Below are positions 40,887-49,745 of a stretch of 64,000 bases of DNA, in pieces (within the stretch, counting starts at the first letter, position 1; each line of letters opens with the position of its first letter). Position numbers and translations under genes: made by a program. The stretch spans positions 270,812 through 334,811 of the forward strand of contig CAXAMN010001470.1 of the NCBI GenBank assembly GCA_963970005.1. The letters run 5' to 3'. The notes below the pieces were generated by a model. That model saw only the letters and a list, made by a program, of their open reading frames with translations, was not told where the DNA came from and searched no databases. This stretch comes from Durusdinium trenchii. Taxonomy: Eukaryota; Sar; Dinophyceae; Suessiales; Symbiodiniaceae.

Positions 40887-41871
40887 TGGGGGAGAGTCCT
40901 TCGTCATCACCCCAGTTCCGCTTTTCGAACCGGTCCAGCCATTGGTAGACCAAGGTCCGCACAGATGAGCCTGACCGATCATCGACAAGGTCAGGTGGAA
41001 TCACCCTCAAACTACAAAGGCGGCAGAAATCTACTCGCCGCTGCAGGCTTTCATCTCTTCCGGCCAGGCTTGAACAGTTCAAGGTCGTGTGCCATCTGGC
41101 GCCATGCCGGCTGATGATCATGCCATTGTAGAAGGGGCAGTCTTATAGATCCCCTTCACCATGTTTATCCGTGGGGTTACGTGCGGCTATAGGGAAGGTT
41201 ATCTTATTAGAGGAAGTTAAACGTTGAAAAGGCAAAGCGAGAAATCACACAAATGAAAACAATGAAACTGACAGGTTCAGCAACTGCGCGGTACGCTCTC
41301 ACTTCTTTTTCCGCGACCACATGGGCGAGTTTCAGGTTGTCGTTTTGTGTCGTTTTGTGGTGCTTCATTGAGCTTTGTTGTCACCCCAGTGGTTAGGCCT
41401 AGATAAAGGGTGAGAGGAAAACCCTTTATAGCACGGCACTAAGCAAAAGGGTGGGAAGAGAAAGGGTGGGCCAAGAAGTTTGAGAAGCATGTTTATTGAA
41501 AAACATGTTGTTGACCCACCGCAACCCTACCCTTGAGAGTTTAAAAATCGCGCGGCGACACTTATTCAAGTGTTCTTGATAAACTTACTCCGTGACAAAC
41601 ACTAACGACAGAATGAACTTGCATTCTGCAAAAAGAGAAAAGATTTGACATGTAAAATATGTGATACAGGAAAGTACCACGTAATATGTTTAAAATGGAA
41701 GTTAGAAGATGAAACTTCCAAGTTACGGATGTTGAGGAAGCATGGTGAAGTACGCTTCTTTGCCAAGGACGCTGGATCTAAGACAGGGCTGTCATTTCAT
41801 GAAAGCCTTCGTCTTATAGATCCCCTTCACCATGTTTATCCGTGGGGNNNNNNNNNNCAAGGACGCTGGAT
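40887..41871 (-). other. 3' untranslated region of element B, with a duplicated end and gap
   Basis: No coding region. Positions 41765-41812 repeat the last codons of the polyprotein and following bases (41858-41905). Positions 41811-41847 repeat 41139-41175 (GTCTTATAGATCCCCTTCAC and onward). Ten Ns at 41848-41857 separate the copies. This arrangement suggests a contig join or haplotype mis-join rather than genuine sequence. Confidence 0.7.
41848..41857. other. Assembly gap (10 N)
   Basis: It lies 15 bases beyond the polyprotein B stop codon, with near-identical sequence on both sides. Confidence 0.99.
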
Positions 41872-44800
41872 CTAAGACAGGGCTGTCATTTCATGAAAGC
41901 CTTCTTCATTTCCATGCTCATCCATCTGCCTCAGGGCGATCTTCAGGATCTGGGAGGCTTCCTGTGCAAGGGTCTCAGCAGCATTCTGGTTTCTCAGAAC
42001 CAGATTCATCGCTGTCGTGGCTTCGACAGCAGCAAGGCGGGACTCCTCGGCTTTGGAACTCCAGCGCAGGACTTCCTGCTTCAGGCGTTTGACTTCTTCT
42101 CTAAGGCGAGCTGGGATGATCGCTTCATCCTTTTGGACTGCAGCCTCAGTGACCTGGAGTGGTACTCGGTGGTGTGCATCATGGCTCCATCGACCAACCA
42201 TGAAGGCTGTGCTCAAAAAAAGTAGAAGGAGGGTGCACAAAACAGTTCCAAACCAATCCATTCCAGCTTCAGGTTCCACATTGGCCGAATCGGCCGTGAC
42301 CAGCTGCGGGGCCATGAACAAAAGCAAAAACCAAAACATGAAATTCGTCTTACGACCGCGGTAGGACTCGAGCGGGCGGCTTCCGACATGGCTCGGACTG
42401 TCGGAGACATACTCAAGCTTCCGGTCGGTCCTGGCAAACATGACATTCACAGGAACCTTGGAATTCCGAAAAATCTCTTCATTCCAAAACACCTGCTCAT
42501 CGACATTCACGTCATTCTCCGCAGGATTCTCGTCGATGGGCTGCTGGTGCTCCTCGTGGAGGTTGGGTTCCTCATTGATCACATGTGGTGGTACCACATG
42601 GATGCTTTCGGGTTCCTCATTGATCACATGTGGTGGTACCACATGGATGCTTTCAGCAAGACTCTGTTGGAGCTCAGCTTTTGTCTTCTTCTTGGCAGCT
42701 TTGTATGAGGGGTCCCAAACAAGCTTCAAACGACCGTGACGTAGCCGTTGTGCAAGAAGTGCTCTGGCCGACTCTTTTGTCAAACCGTCAGCCAGTTGGC
42801 GCTCCGATGACATCCACCTCAAAGAACCGCCCAGTGAAGACAGGCGATCCTTCATCACACGGATCTCAAGCGAAACTCGCTTGTCAACCACAGAGCTTCC
42901 GACTCCTTCTCGGTGATAGGAGTCGTAAAGGGCTTTGGCGTCCGTGATCATGGTGGGCGACAACAAGGATGGAGCGTCCAAGAGCTCTTGGAGTCGCTGG
43001 CGAGGGTCAACCAACAAGCTCCAGTAGATGCTGGCATGCTCCAAGGCATCGCAAGCTTGACCACCGCTTTGTGCTTCGGCGCCCAAGGAAGAGCGTGCAA
43101 CTCTTGGCGTTTTCAAACTGCGCCAATCCAACACGTGGTAGGCTCCTTCGGGACCATTGGCCTGAAGCAAAGCTTTGTTGACCATCAGGATCACATAGCC
43201 AGCTTGTGAGGCTCCGTCACTGCGGGTGGCAAAGGCAGCATCAAAAAAACATACCAAACAAAGTTCTGAAACTTCGCCCAGGTGGCTGTACTGTAGGCCA
43301 ACATCAGCATTTTCTTTTGCAAAACGCAGCAGGCGATTTGTGTCGGCCACTGTCTGAAGCGTGGCCTTGGTGACATGACCGCTCAGGATCGAGGTGCTGC
43401 TCTGCAAGTGAGGACTGCTTTGAACTGCGGGCCATTGAAGTGAACCAAGAAGTCCTCTCAGCTGCGTCAACTCACGCTGATTGAGCGCATCGGTGAGGCT
43501 GCGCTTCTTGTCGTAGGTGATCGGTTTCACCTTTCCCATGTAGCTGGTCTGGTTGAGGAGGAGACCATCATCCTTGACCTGAATGTCACAACCACAATAG
43601 GTCAAGGGCTTTCCATCATCACCAGTTTTCCATTCACGGAAGTTGAAGGTGCTCTTCAGCTTGGTGATGGTGTCGTTGTAGCACTGGGAGGATGGCGAAC
43701 CGCAACCAAGCATGTCATCGACGTGCATGATGACCATACCACATAGGCCATGAGGTCCAAGCAGGTTGGAGTGCTCAGCTGTGGTGTCATACTCAGGGTT
43801 GAGGTCACCTTCATAGATCAAGAAGCAGCAAGGGTCTTGAGGATGCTGTCGGAGGCCCATAGCGCTCAGCTTATCAACTGCAGCCATGAACCAAGATCTC
43901 GGGGCATCGATCTGGCCGTAGCAGGGCTTGAGAAGCAGCATACGGGTGTCAGCTGTAGCTCCAAGCAACTGCAAACACTCTTGAGGAAGCTGCACCCACA
44001 ACTTGCGTGTCTGAGGTCGACCCTGCAGGAAGGCGGTTGCTATGTCTGAAGTCCAGATTGGCCACTGCATGGTGGAGGCCAAACTCAACAACATGGATCT
44101 CGACAGCCTCGTGGTTGTGGGCGACGAGGTTGGAACAGTTCCTTCCCAAGCGTCTGGGTCCATGAAGCCTCTGACAATGAGCCAGGCTTTGGCACGGGGG
44201 CTGCCATCAGGATTCTTTGACCACTTCAGCAGCATGCGACTGGTCAGCGTCCGACTGGGCTCAGCTTCTCTGGTGGTCTCGAACTGCCAGACGTGGTTGT
44301 CAAAGAAGGATTGCAACTCTTTGACCTTTGCAGCTTTGAAGGCTGCTCGCTCATCAGGAGTCATGTGGCGCTCCGAGAGGTTGTTCTTGTTCTTGTCTTT
44401 CTTGAAGCTTTTGGCGTGCCGGAGTTTGGTCTCCTTGCCAAGCTGTCGTGCTCCTTGAAGTGGGGCCTTAGCGAACATGGCCATCTCTCGACGAAGGTCG
44501 CCTTTTATCTGGAAGATCGTGACTCCAGTCCATGAGCGATCCAAGGGAGTGGAAGCCGTGTAGCCATCGTCGGTCTGTTGGATGCTTTTGCCGTTGTTGT
44601 CATACATAATGGTCACCCGAACCAGATCAAGCTGATCTGAGGTGAAGGGGCTGTCTTTTGGCAGTTGGTGCAGGCACATCTTGGATCGTCGAGGGATCAC
44701 ATGGTGTCTGATCAAACATCCGGCTTTGACTTCCCAGAAGTCGCGGTCTCTCTTGTCGAGCTGGAAGTAGCCATTCTCATAGGTCCAACCTTTTGGCAGG

Positions 44801-47800
44801 CAGTTGGCTTCAATGCCGGAGACTTGGAAGGCATGATTCAGCAAGGCGTGATCAGGTGCCTTCTGACTTGCATAGAGAGCAGGATCATCCGAAGCAGCTG
44901 GAGCTGCCGATACTTGGGCTGGCGCTTCTGCGGCTGCCGCTGTTGCTTGTGTGTTGTGCTCTGCACTGTTGTGTTCTGCTTCTGGTGTTGTTGTTTGTGA
45001 CGTCGTGTTGTATGGCTGTGGTGACCCAATGCGCTGTCTTCGCAGGGGGCCAAAACTAAGTGTCTCCTGTCTGTTGAAGCGAACTCGTCGTTGTTGAAAG
45101 GTTTCAGCATCGACTGGTTCATACAATGCTGCAGTGTCAGGGTCCAGTGAAGGCCCTGACATTGATGCTTGAGGTGCTGTTGCAATAGCCGGTGGTGATG
45201 CAGCATGTGGTGTGGGTGCTGCAGATGGTATGGTTGGCTCTTCGCTGGGTTCGACCACAGTAGGAGCCCGTGAGCGGGACCTAGTGGTGGCTGGTGAACC
45301 TGGTACAGTGATCTCGGCTGGGGCCATGGGCAGCAACATGTTTGGTTCTGCCATCACTGGTGTTGGTAGTGCTCTGGGAGACGTCGGTGCAAAGCTGGAA
45401 TGAGCAGGTGAGGTAGGCTCATATTCAGCATCGGGCACGATGATCTGTGGTGGTGCTTCTGCAGTCGGCACGGGTGGCTCCAGGCGAAAGCGATGCCTGG
45501 GAGGCTCATCATCATCTTCTTCCAGCAGAGGACCATCAGGGTCAGTGTGTTGTTCATCTTCCTCGACATCATCCAGCTGTTGGCGGTTCACCCGTCTCAA
45601 GTCGTAGAATCTAGTGACTCCACGGGATTTCAGCTGTCTCACTTTGTTGAGGGCTGATTGCAGGTCTTCGAGCACGTGCTGAGGTCCGAGGATGTCTGCA
45701 CGGACATGGTGAGGCGCAGCACGAATCAACTGTGTTTTGTAGGCGAGCCAGTAGGTCTTGACCTTTGGAGCTGCAGTATCAGCTTCAGCATCTTCTTCAC
45801 GAAGAACCACGTGGGCAGGACCAAGCCATCTGATCTTGTTCAGGGCTCCTTGGCGAGCATCACGCCAAAACCATACTCTTTCTCCCAACTGGAAAACTCG
45901 ATTCTGGCCCTGGTACTTGCGACTGAGAGCTCGTCGCAGCTTGGAGTCAGCATCAGCAGATGCCAGTGCCATCTTTGCAGCAGTTCGCCGCTCAAGGTTC
46001 TCCTCAAATGAGCTGTTGTTGCCAGCAAGTTGAGCTGCATTGAGGTTGGAGTCCATGAGGTGGGACAGCTCAGGTTGGAAGCCAAGAACACATTGACTGG
46101 GCGAGAAGCCAGCAACTGCAGGTGTGGCGTTCTGCTGGGGGATCACATAGCAAAGTGCTTCCTTGATGCCAGCAGCGTCGTTGAGCTTGCGGTCATCCAT
46201 GTAGACCTCACAGGCACGGCGCAGCACTGCATGACGGCGCTCAACCAACGAAAGGCGCTCATGAGCTTCTCCTGGTGCTACTTGATGGTCAATGCCAAGT
46301 GAGCTTGTCCAAGATTCAAACGGTGCACCAAGCCAAGGTCGGCCTTCATCGGAGATCAGCTTCTTGGGAGGGCCAAAATGGCGAACCCACATCTTTTCCA
46401 GAGCGGTGATGTAGGACTTGGAGGTCTCCTCATGAAGCAGGTAGGCTGCCATGAACTTGGTGCCAACATCAACTATGCTCAGCACTGCAAACTTGCGGTC
46501 TGCTGGCTTGAGGTAGAAAACGTCAGCCTGAATCACTTCGTTGAAGGTCTTGGGCTGTGGCATGGATGATGGAGCAACCTGGTTGGGCTTCTTGTGCTTC
46601 AGACATGCCACACACTTGTACTCCTTGGCAGCGGCGATCACAGTGGGATGAGCTCCTCTGGCGGTCAACAGATCAGCCAGAGCATCAGGTGCCGGATGGC
46701 CAAGGTTTCGATGTAGCCGTTGCACCGTTCGAAGAGCATCTTGTCGGTGTTCAGACTTGAGCTTGAGGAGGTGTCCGGTCTCTTTCTTGCCAGTTTCATC
46801 GACCACATAGGCGGTGTCCCACAGTTGAGCGGTCTCAGGACGAGCCAAGGCAGCAGCCAGTGTCGCTGCAAAGCCAGGTTGGTAGTCTTCCAAGTAGGTG
46901 GTCCGGCGGCCATAGCCAGGAGCAGAACCTTCCAAGGGGCAGTGGTAGTGGTCATGGTCACACTTCAGTTGGAAGGCCTCTAAAACAGCCTGCTTTGTGG
47001 TCAACAGGCGAGTGCTCTTTTGGACAGGTCGCCAGATGCCGTCGGTGTCCATGCACATTGCTCCGTAGCGGCATTGGTCGAAGTCGGCATAGTAGCCAGG
47101 AAGATCTCGGAGAGCCATCGTGTTCCAGCTCAAGGCATGTCGGGGCTGCTCCAAGCGGGCATGCCGTGCATTGGTCACCTGTCGTAGGTAGATGCGCTTG
47201 GCAAAGCCGAGATGGCGACGATGGTGGTGCTCACGTCGAGCCTTCAAGGCTTCTTGCTGTGCAGGGGTGCGACAAGCCAAGGTTTGCATTCTTGACCACA
47301 GGCGGCATTCTGGTGCCACCAGCACTTCATCAGGTTCTTCTTCATCAAGTCGTTGGAGTAGCTGTTGTTGATGGCTGATGAGGTTGAAGTCCCAGCCATT
47401 GTCCAAAGAAAATCTTTCCACCTTCATGCCAAGCTCCTCTGCGATGTGGCCAGTGCGAGCTTTGCCACAATAGATTTCCCAGAGAACTCGTCGATGGTCG
47501 GGAGGATTGTGAAGCTCCTGAGTGATATAGGCTTCGGTGGAGTTTGAGGTAGTGACCAACTGAGTCTCCATGGTTCGAAGGGCATGTCGATGAAGGCGAG
47601 TGGATTGCAATTCGCCACCTGCTAGAGCCACATCTTCAGCCTGAAACACATGTTCGAGCTTGTTAAAGTCCTCGAAGTGGAGATGGCTGCCAGGTGTTTC
47701 CTCAGCAATGCGAAGGCTGAATAGGGTTTTCGTGGGATCAGGTACTTCCTCCATGCCAGTGGTGAGGCTCAACAAGTACTCGCCATGGCGGCCCACAAGC

Positions 47801-49428
47801 ACTGAGGTCCAAGGCGATTGCCCAAAGCGAATGCGCTTCTGGCTGAAGTCGATGCCCATGTGCAGAGCCTCAATCACAGGTCGGCCCATCAACATTGGCG
47901 TGTTGCCAGGAACCAGGTAGCATTGGATCGTGCCGAACTGGCCATCGATCATCACCGGGAGATCCACTGTCCATGAAGCTCGTGAGGATGCATCGCCACC
48001 AAAATGGAACTGGCGGTCACATCGAGCAAAGCGGATGGTGTTGATGGGGTAGTTCATGGAGTGCAAGTGGCTCAAATAGCGGCCGAATGGACCATATCCG
48101 CACAGGAAGGCAGATGCACCTGGGTCAAGCATGGTGGCATCCGGTCGGTCGGTGCCCATCTCATCCTGGAACAGGACCAAGGCGGTCTCATTCTGCAAGG
48201 CCATACCCTCAGTGGGTGCAGGTCTCTTGTTGGACGATGAGGGTGATTTCGCACCTTGTGGACATTGCGCTGCCCAATGACCTGGTTGGCCACAACGAAG
48301 GCATGTAGTTGCCTTTGCACGACCTTTTGGATCAGCCTTTCCACCTGAGGAGGGTGGATAGCGCACCACATTCTTTCCTTTTCCTTTGCTTTTGCTCTTG
48401 CCCTTTCCTTTGTTCTTGCCGGCGCCCTTCGAAGGTGAAGAGGATCCAGAGGCGGGCGAAGCGTTCTGGCCATCAGTGAGGGCGACGATCGGCAGGTAGC
48501 CACGAGCCAACTTGAGCTGCTGGAATCTTTGCCGGGCATCCAAGTAGGTGGCATAGGCGTGGTCATACTCTTCGGCCAACTCTTGAGGATCTTCGGACAG
48601 GTCATGGTGTTCTCCAGGTTCATCCTCTTCGCCGTAGTAGATGGCGTCATAGTCAAAGTCAGCCTCATCGTCAGGGGCAGTGTCATCATACCAGTCGTCG
48701 GCCTCATAGTAGGCGTCTTCTGTCCAGGGTTGCTCGGACCAGTAGGCATCTTCTTCATCGAATGCGGCGTAGCCGCGGCCCTTCCAGCGGTTGAACTTTC
48801 GCTCACGTTTAGCATTCCAGCCGCCTGCCTTGTAGTCCTGACCGAACAGCAGGTACAGGGCTTCGATGACAGGATTCTTTTCCAACGTAGGAGCCTTCAG
48901 CGTCACCATTTGGCGTTGCTCCTTTGACAAAGCAGCACGTCGGAGTAGATGCCATCCTTGAACCTGGACTGGAAGAGTCACATTGTGGGCAGTCAAACGA
49001 CGATAGGCGGTGTCATGGTCGGTGACGAAGGACAGGAGGCTTTGCTGTGGCTTCCTTTGCAACAAGTTGAAGTACTCCTCAAAGTCATTTGGAAGGAGCA
49101 CACGATCGTCATACTCGAAGTTCTTGTCGAGCTTGGTGATGATCTTGCTGAAGCCATCCTCTTTCTCAGCCTCTTCAACTGAGAAGTCCTCGAACAACCG
49201 CCACGTCACACCCTGAAAACTTCCCAGGATGTTTAGGACGGACTCGGCTGAGCGCTTGCTGATCTTCATCTTGTGGTGGTAGAGCATCAGCCTCTTTCTG
49301 TACTCTTTGTAGTCCTGGGGTTGTCCACTGAACAGTGGAACGAAGGAGTCGCGCAGGTTGAGGTAGTCACCATCCTTGGAACCTTCTGCAGCCGATGTCG
49401 TTGGTGGCATTCTCAAACAAGTAGCCAA
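41872..49428 (-). CDS. Gag-Pol polyprotein of copia element B (2,518 aa)
   Basis: One ORF. Gag occupies about 1-370, with a Tyr/Asp/Glu-rich stretch (YYEADDWYDDTAPDDEADFD) and a KGKGKSKSKGKGK tail. The CCHC knuckle is C376, C379, H384, C389. The protease-like site reads LDPGAS at 434-439 (Pro where Ser or Thr is usual). A methyltransferase-like module starts WEIYCGKARTGH at 650 with VLVAPECRLWSRM around 705-713. Integrase has C939/C942 and a perfect D969, D1027, E1063 (D-D-35-E). RT has TSDIATAFLQG and MHVDDMLG (HVDD 1902-1905). RNase H has LVCFFDAAFATRS and SLGAEAQSGGQA. After it come a 15-residue tandem duplication, two membrane segments (about 2363-2377 and 2393-2411) and a coiled coil (about 2435-2505). 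Confidence 0.94.
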   Translation of the reverse strand: MATCLRMPPTTSAAEGSKDGDYLNLRDSFVPLFSGQPQDYKEYRKRLMLYHHKMKISKRSAESVLNILGSFQGVTWRLFEDFSVEEAEKEDGFSKIITKLDKNFEYDDRVLLPNDFEEYFNLLQRKPQQSLLSFVTDHDTAYRRLTAHNVTLPVQVQGWHLLRRAALSKEQRQMVTLKAPTLEKNPVIEALYLLFGQDYKAGGWNAKRERKFNRWKGRGYAAFDEEDAYWSEQPWTEDAYYEADDWYDDTAPDDEADFDYDAIYYGEEDEPGEHHDLSEDPQELAEEYDHAYATYLDARQRFQQLKLARGYLPIVALTDGQNASPASGSSSPSKGAGKNKGKGKSKSKGKGKNVVRYPPSSGGKADPKGRAKATTCLRCGQPGHWAAQCPQGAKSPSSSNKRPAPTEGMALQNETALVLFQDEMGTDRPDATMLDPGASAFLCGYGPFGRYLSHLHSMNYPINTIRFARCDRQFHFGGDASSRASWTVDLPVMIDGQFGTIQCYLVPGNTPMLMGRPVIEALHMGIDFSQKRIRFGQSPWTSVLVGRHGEYLLSLTTGMEEVPDPTKTLFSLRIAEETPGSHLHFEDFNKLEHVFQAEDVALAGGELQSTRLHRHALRTMETQLVTTSNSTEAYITQELHNPPDHRRVLWEIYCGKARTGHIAEELGMKVERFSLDNGWDFNLISHQQQLLQRLDEEEPDEVLVAPECRLWSRMQTLACRTPAQQEALKARREHHHRRHLGFAKRIYLRQVTNARHARLEQPRHALSWNTMALRDLPGYYADFDQCRYGAMCMDTDGIWRPVQKSTRLLTTKQAVLEAFQLKCDHDHYHCPLEGSAPGYGRRTTYLEDYQPGFAATLAAALARPETAQLWDTAYVVDETGKKETGHLLKLKSEHRQDALRTVQRLHRNLGHPAPDALADLLTARGAHPTVIAAAKEYKCVACLKHKKPNQVAPSSMPQPKTFNEVIQADVFYLKPADRKFAVLSIVDVGTKFMAAYLLHEETSKSYITALEKMWVRHFGPPKKLISDEGRPWLGAPFESWTSSLGIDHQVAPGEAHERLSLVERRHAVLRRACEVYMDDRKLNDAAGIKEALCYVIPQQNATPAVAGFSPSQCVLGFQPELSHLMDSNLNAAQLAGNNSSFEENLERRTAAKMALASADADSKLRRALSRKYQGQNRVFQLGERVWFWRDARQGALNKIRWLGPAHVVLREEDAEADTAAPKVKTYWLAYKTQLIRAAPHHVRADILGPQHVLEDLQSALNKVRQLKSRGVTRFYDLRRVNRQQLDDVEEDEQHTDPDGPLLEEDDDEPPRHRFRLEPPVPTAEAPPQIIVPDAEYEPTSPAHSSFAPTSPRALPTPVMAEPNMLLPMAPAEITVPGSPATTRSRSRAPTVVEPSEEPTIPSAAPTPHAASPPAIATAPQASMSGPSLDPDTAALYEPVDAETFQQRRVRFNRQETLSFGPLRRQRIGSPQPYNTTSQTTTPEAEHNSAEHNTQATAAAAEAPAQVSAAPAASDDPALYASQKAPDHALLNHAFQVSGIEANCLPKGWTYENGYFQLDKRDRDFWEVKAGCLIRHHVIPRRSKMCLHQLPKDSPFTSDQLDLVRVTIMYDNNGKSIQQTDDGYTASTPLDRSWTGVTIFQIKGDLRREMAMFAKAPLQGARQLGKETKLRHAKSFKKDKNKNNLSERHMTPDERAAFKAAKVKELQSFFDNHVWQFETTREAEPSRTLTSRMLLKWSKNPDGSPRAKAWLIVRGFMDPDAWEGTVPTSSPTTTRLSRSMLLSLASTMQWPIWTSDIATAFLQGRPQTRKLWVQLPQECLQLLGATADTRMLLLKPCYGQIDAPRSWFMAAVDKLSAMGLRQHPQDPCCFLIYEGDLNPEYDTTAEHSNLLGPHGLCGMVIMHVDDMLGCGSPSSQCYNDTITKLKSTFNFREWKTGDDGKPLTYCGCDIQVKDDGLLLNQTSYMGKVKPITYDKKRSLTDALNQRELTQLRGLLGSLQWPAVQSSPHLQSSTSILSGHVTKATLQTVADTNRLLRFAKENADVGLQYSHLGEVSELCLVCFFDAAFATRSDGASQAGYVILMVNKALLQANGPEGAYHVLDWRSLKTPRVARSSLGAEAQSGGQACDALEHASIYWSLLVDPRQRLQELLDAPSLLSPTMITDAKALYDSYHREGVGSSVVDKRVSLEIRVMKDRLSSLGGSLRWMSSERQLADGLTKESARALLAQRLRHGRLKLVWDPSYKAAKKKTKAELQQSLAESIHVVPPHVINEEPESIHVVPPHVINEEPNLHEEHQQPIDENPAENDVNVDEQVFWNEEIFRNSKVPVNVMFARTDRKLEYVSDSPSHVGSRPLESYRGRKTNFMFWFLLLFMAPQLVTADSANVEPEAGMDWFGTVLCTLLLLFLSTAFMVGRWSHDAHHRVPLQVTEAAVQKDEAIIPARLREEVKRLKQEVLRWSSKAEESRLAAVEATTAMNLVLRNQNAAETLAQEASQILKIALRQMDEHGNEEGFHEMTALS
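42566..42655 (-). repeat. 45-bp tandem duplication in the polyprotein B C-terminus
   Basis: Two apparently identical in-frame 45-bp units, each encoding ESIHVVPPHVINEEP. The duplication lies between RNase H and the membrane segments and must be very recent. Confidence 0.95.
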
Positions 49429-49544
49429 GACCGAAAGGGCTCTTCAACGAGGAAACAAAAGAGCTCGGCCAAGGGTTCGTGACAAAGGACTTATGCAGAA
49501 CCTCGTTCTTCTTCGCGCAAAGGACTCGGAGCCCCCCGGAGGAG

Positions 49545-49556
49545 GCTCCGCTACCA
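49545..49556 (-). promoter_or_regulatory. tRNA primer-binding site of element B
   Basis: TGGTAGCGGAGC on the coding strand, one base from the 5' LTR and identical to the site in element A. Both elements therefore probably prime from the same tRNA. Confidence 0.8.
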
Positions 49557-49557
49557 A

Positions 49558-49740
49558 TGCGAAAAAGGTAGCAGCGGCACCCGAAGTCCGCAAACACGAA
49601 AACAAGAGGGCGCACTGAAGCGCCGCGGCCGCGCCTTTTGCAAGGCAACTGCCCTCCCAGTCTTGAGAGGGAACGACGGTAAGTGAAGGTCGAAAACGGT
49701 TCGAACTGCCGAAACACAAGTGCACAGCGTGAACTTTACA
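49558..49740 (-). repeat. 5' LTR of element B
   Basis: 183 bp, flanked by the GGGTA target duplication on its outer side. The phrase GGTTCGAACTGCC inside resembles a tRNA B box but has no partner A box. Confidence 0.97.
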
Positions 49741-49745
49741 GGGTA

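Larger units (their letters stand above)
40704..49740 (-). mobile_element. Intact Ty1/copia-type LTR retrotransposon B
   Basis: A 9,037-bp element (including a 10-N gap). The 183-bp LTRs at 40704-40886 and 49558-49740 appear identical base for base, starting TG and ending CA. The target duplication GGGTA lies at 40699-40703 and 49741-49745. A primer site lies one base inside the 5' LTR, and a single 2,518-codon polyprotein is present. Identical LTRs imply very recent insertion. About 985 bp lies between the stop codon and the 3' LTR; it has no gene and contains the gap. Sequence next to the 3' LTR on the coding strand is CTCTCCCCCA rather than a purine tract. Confidence 0.96.

Noticed and set aside
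41645..42092. Plus-strand ORFs around the gap at 41848
   Set aside because: They are antisense to the polyprotein B C-terminus or cross the assembly gap.
49700..49715. GGTTCGAACTGCC in the element B LTR as a tRNA or SINE B box
   Set aside because: No A box or cloverleaf can be formed around it.
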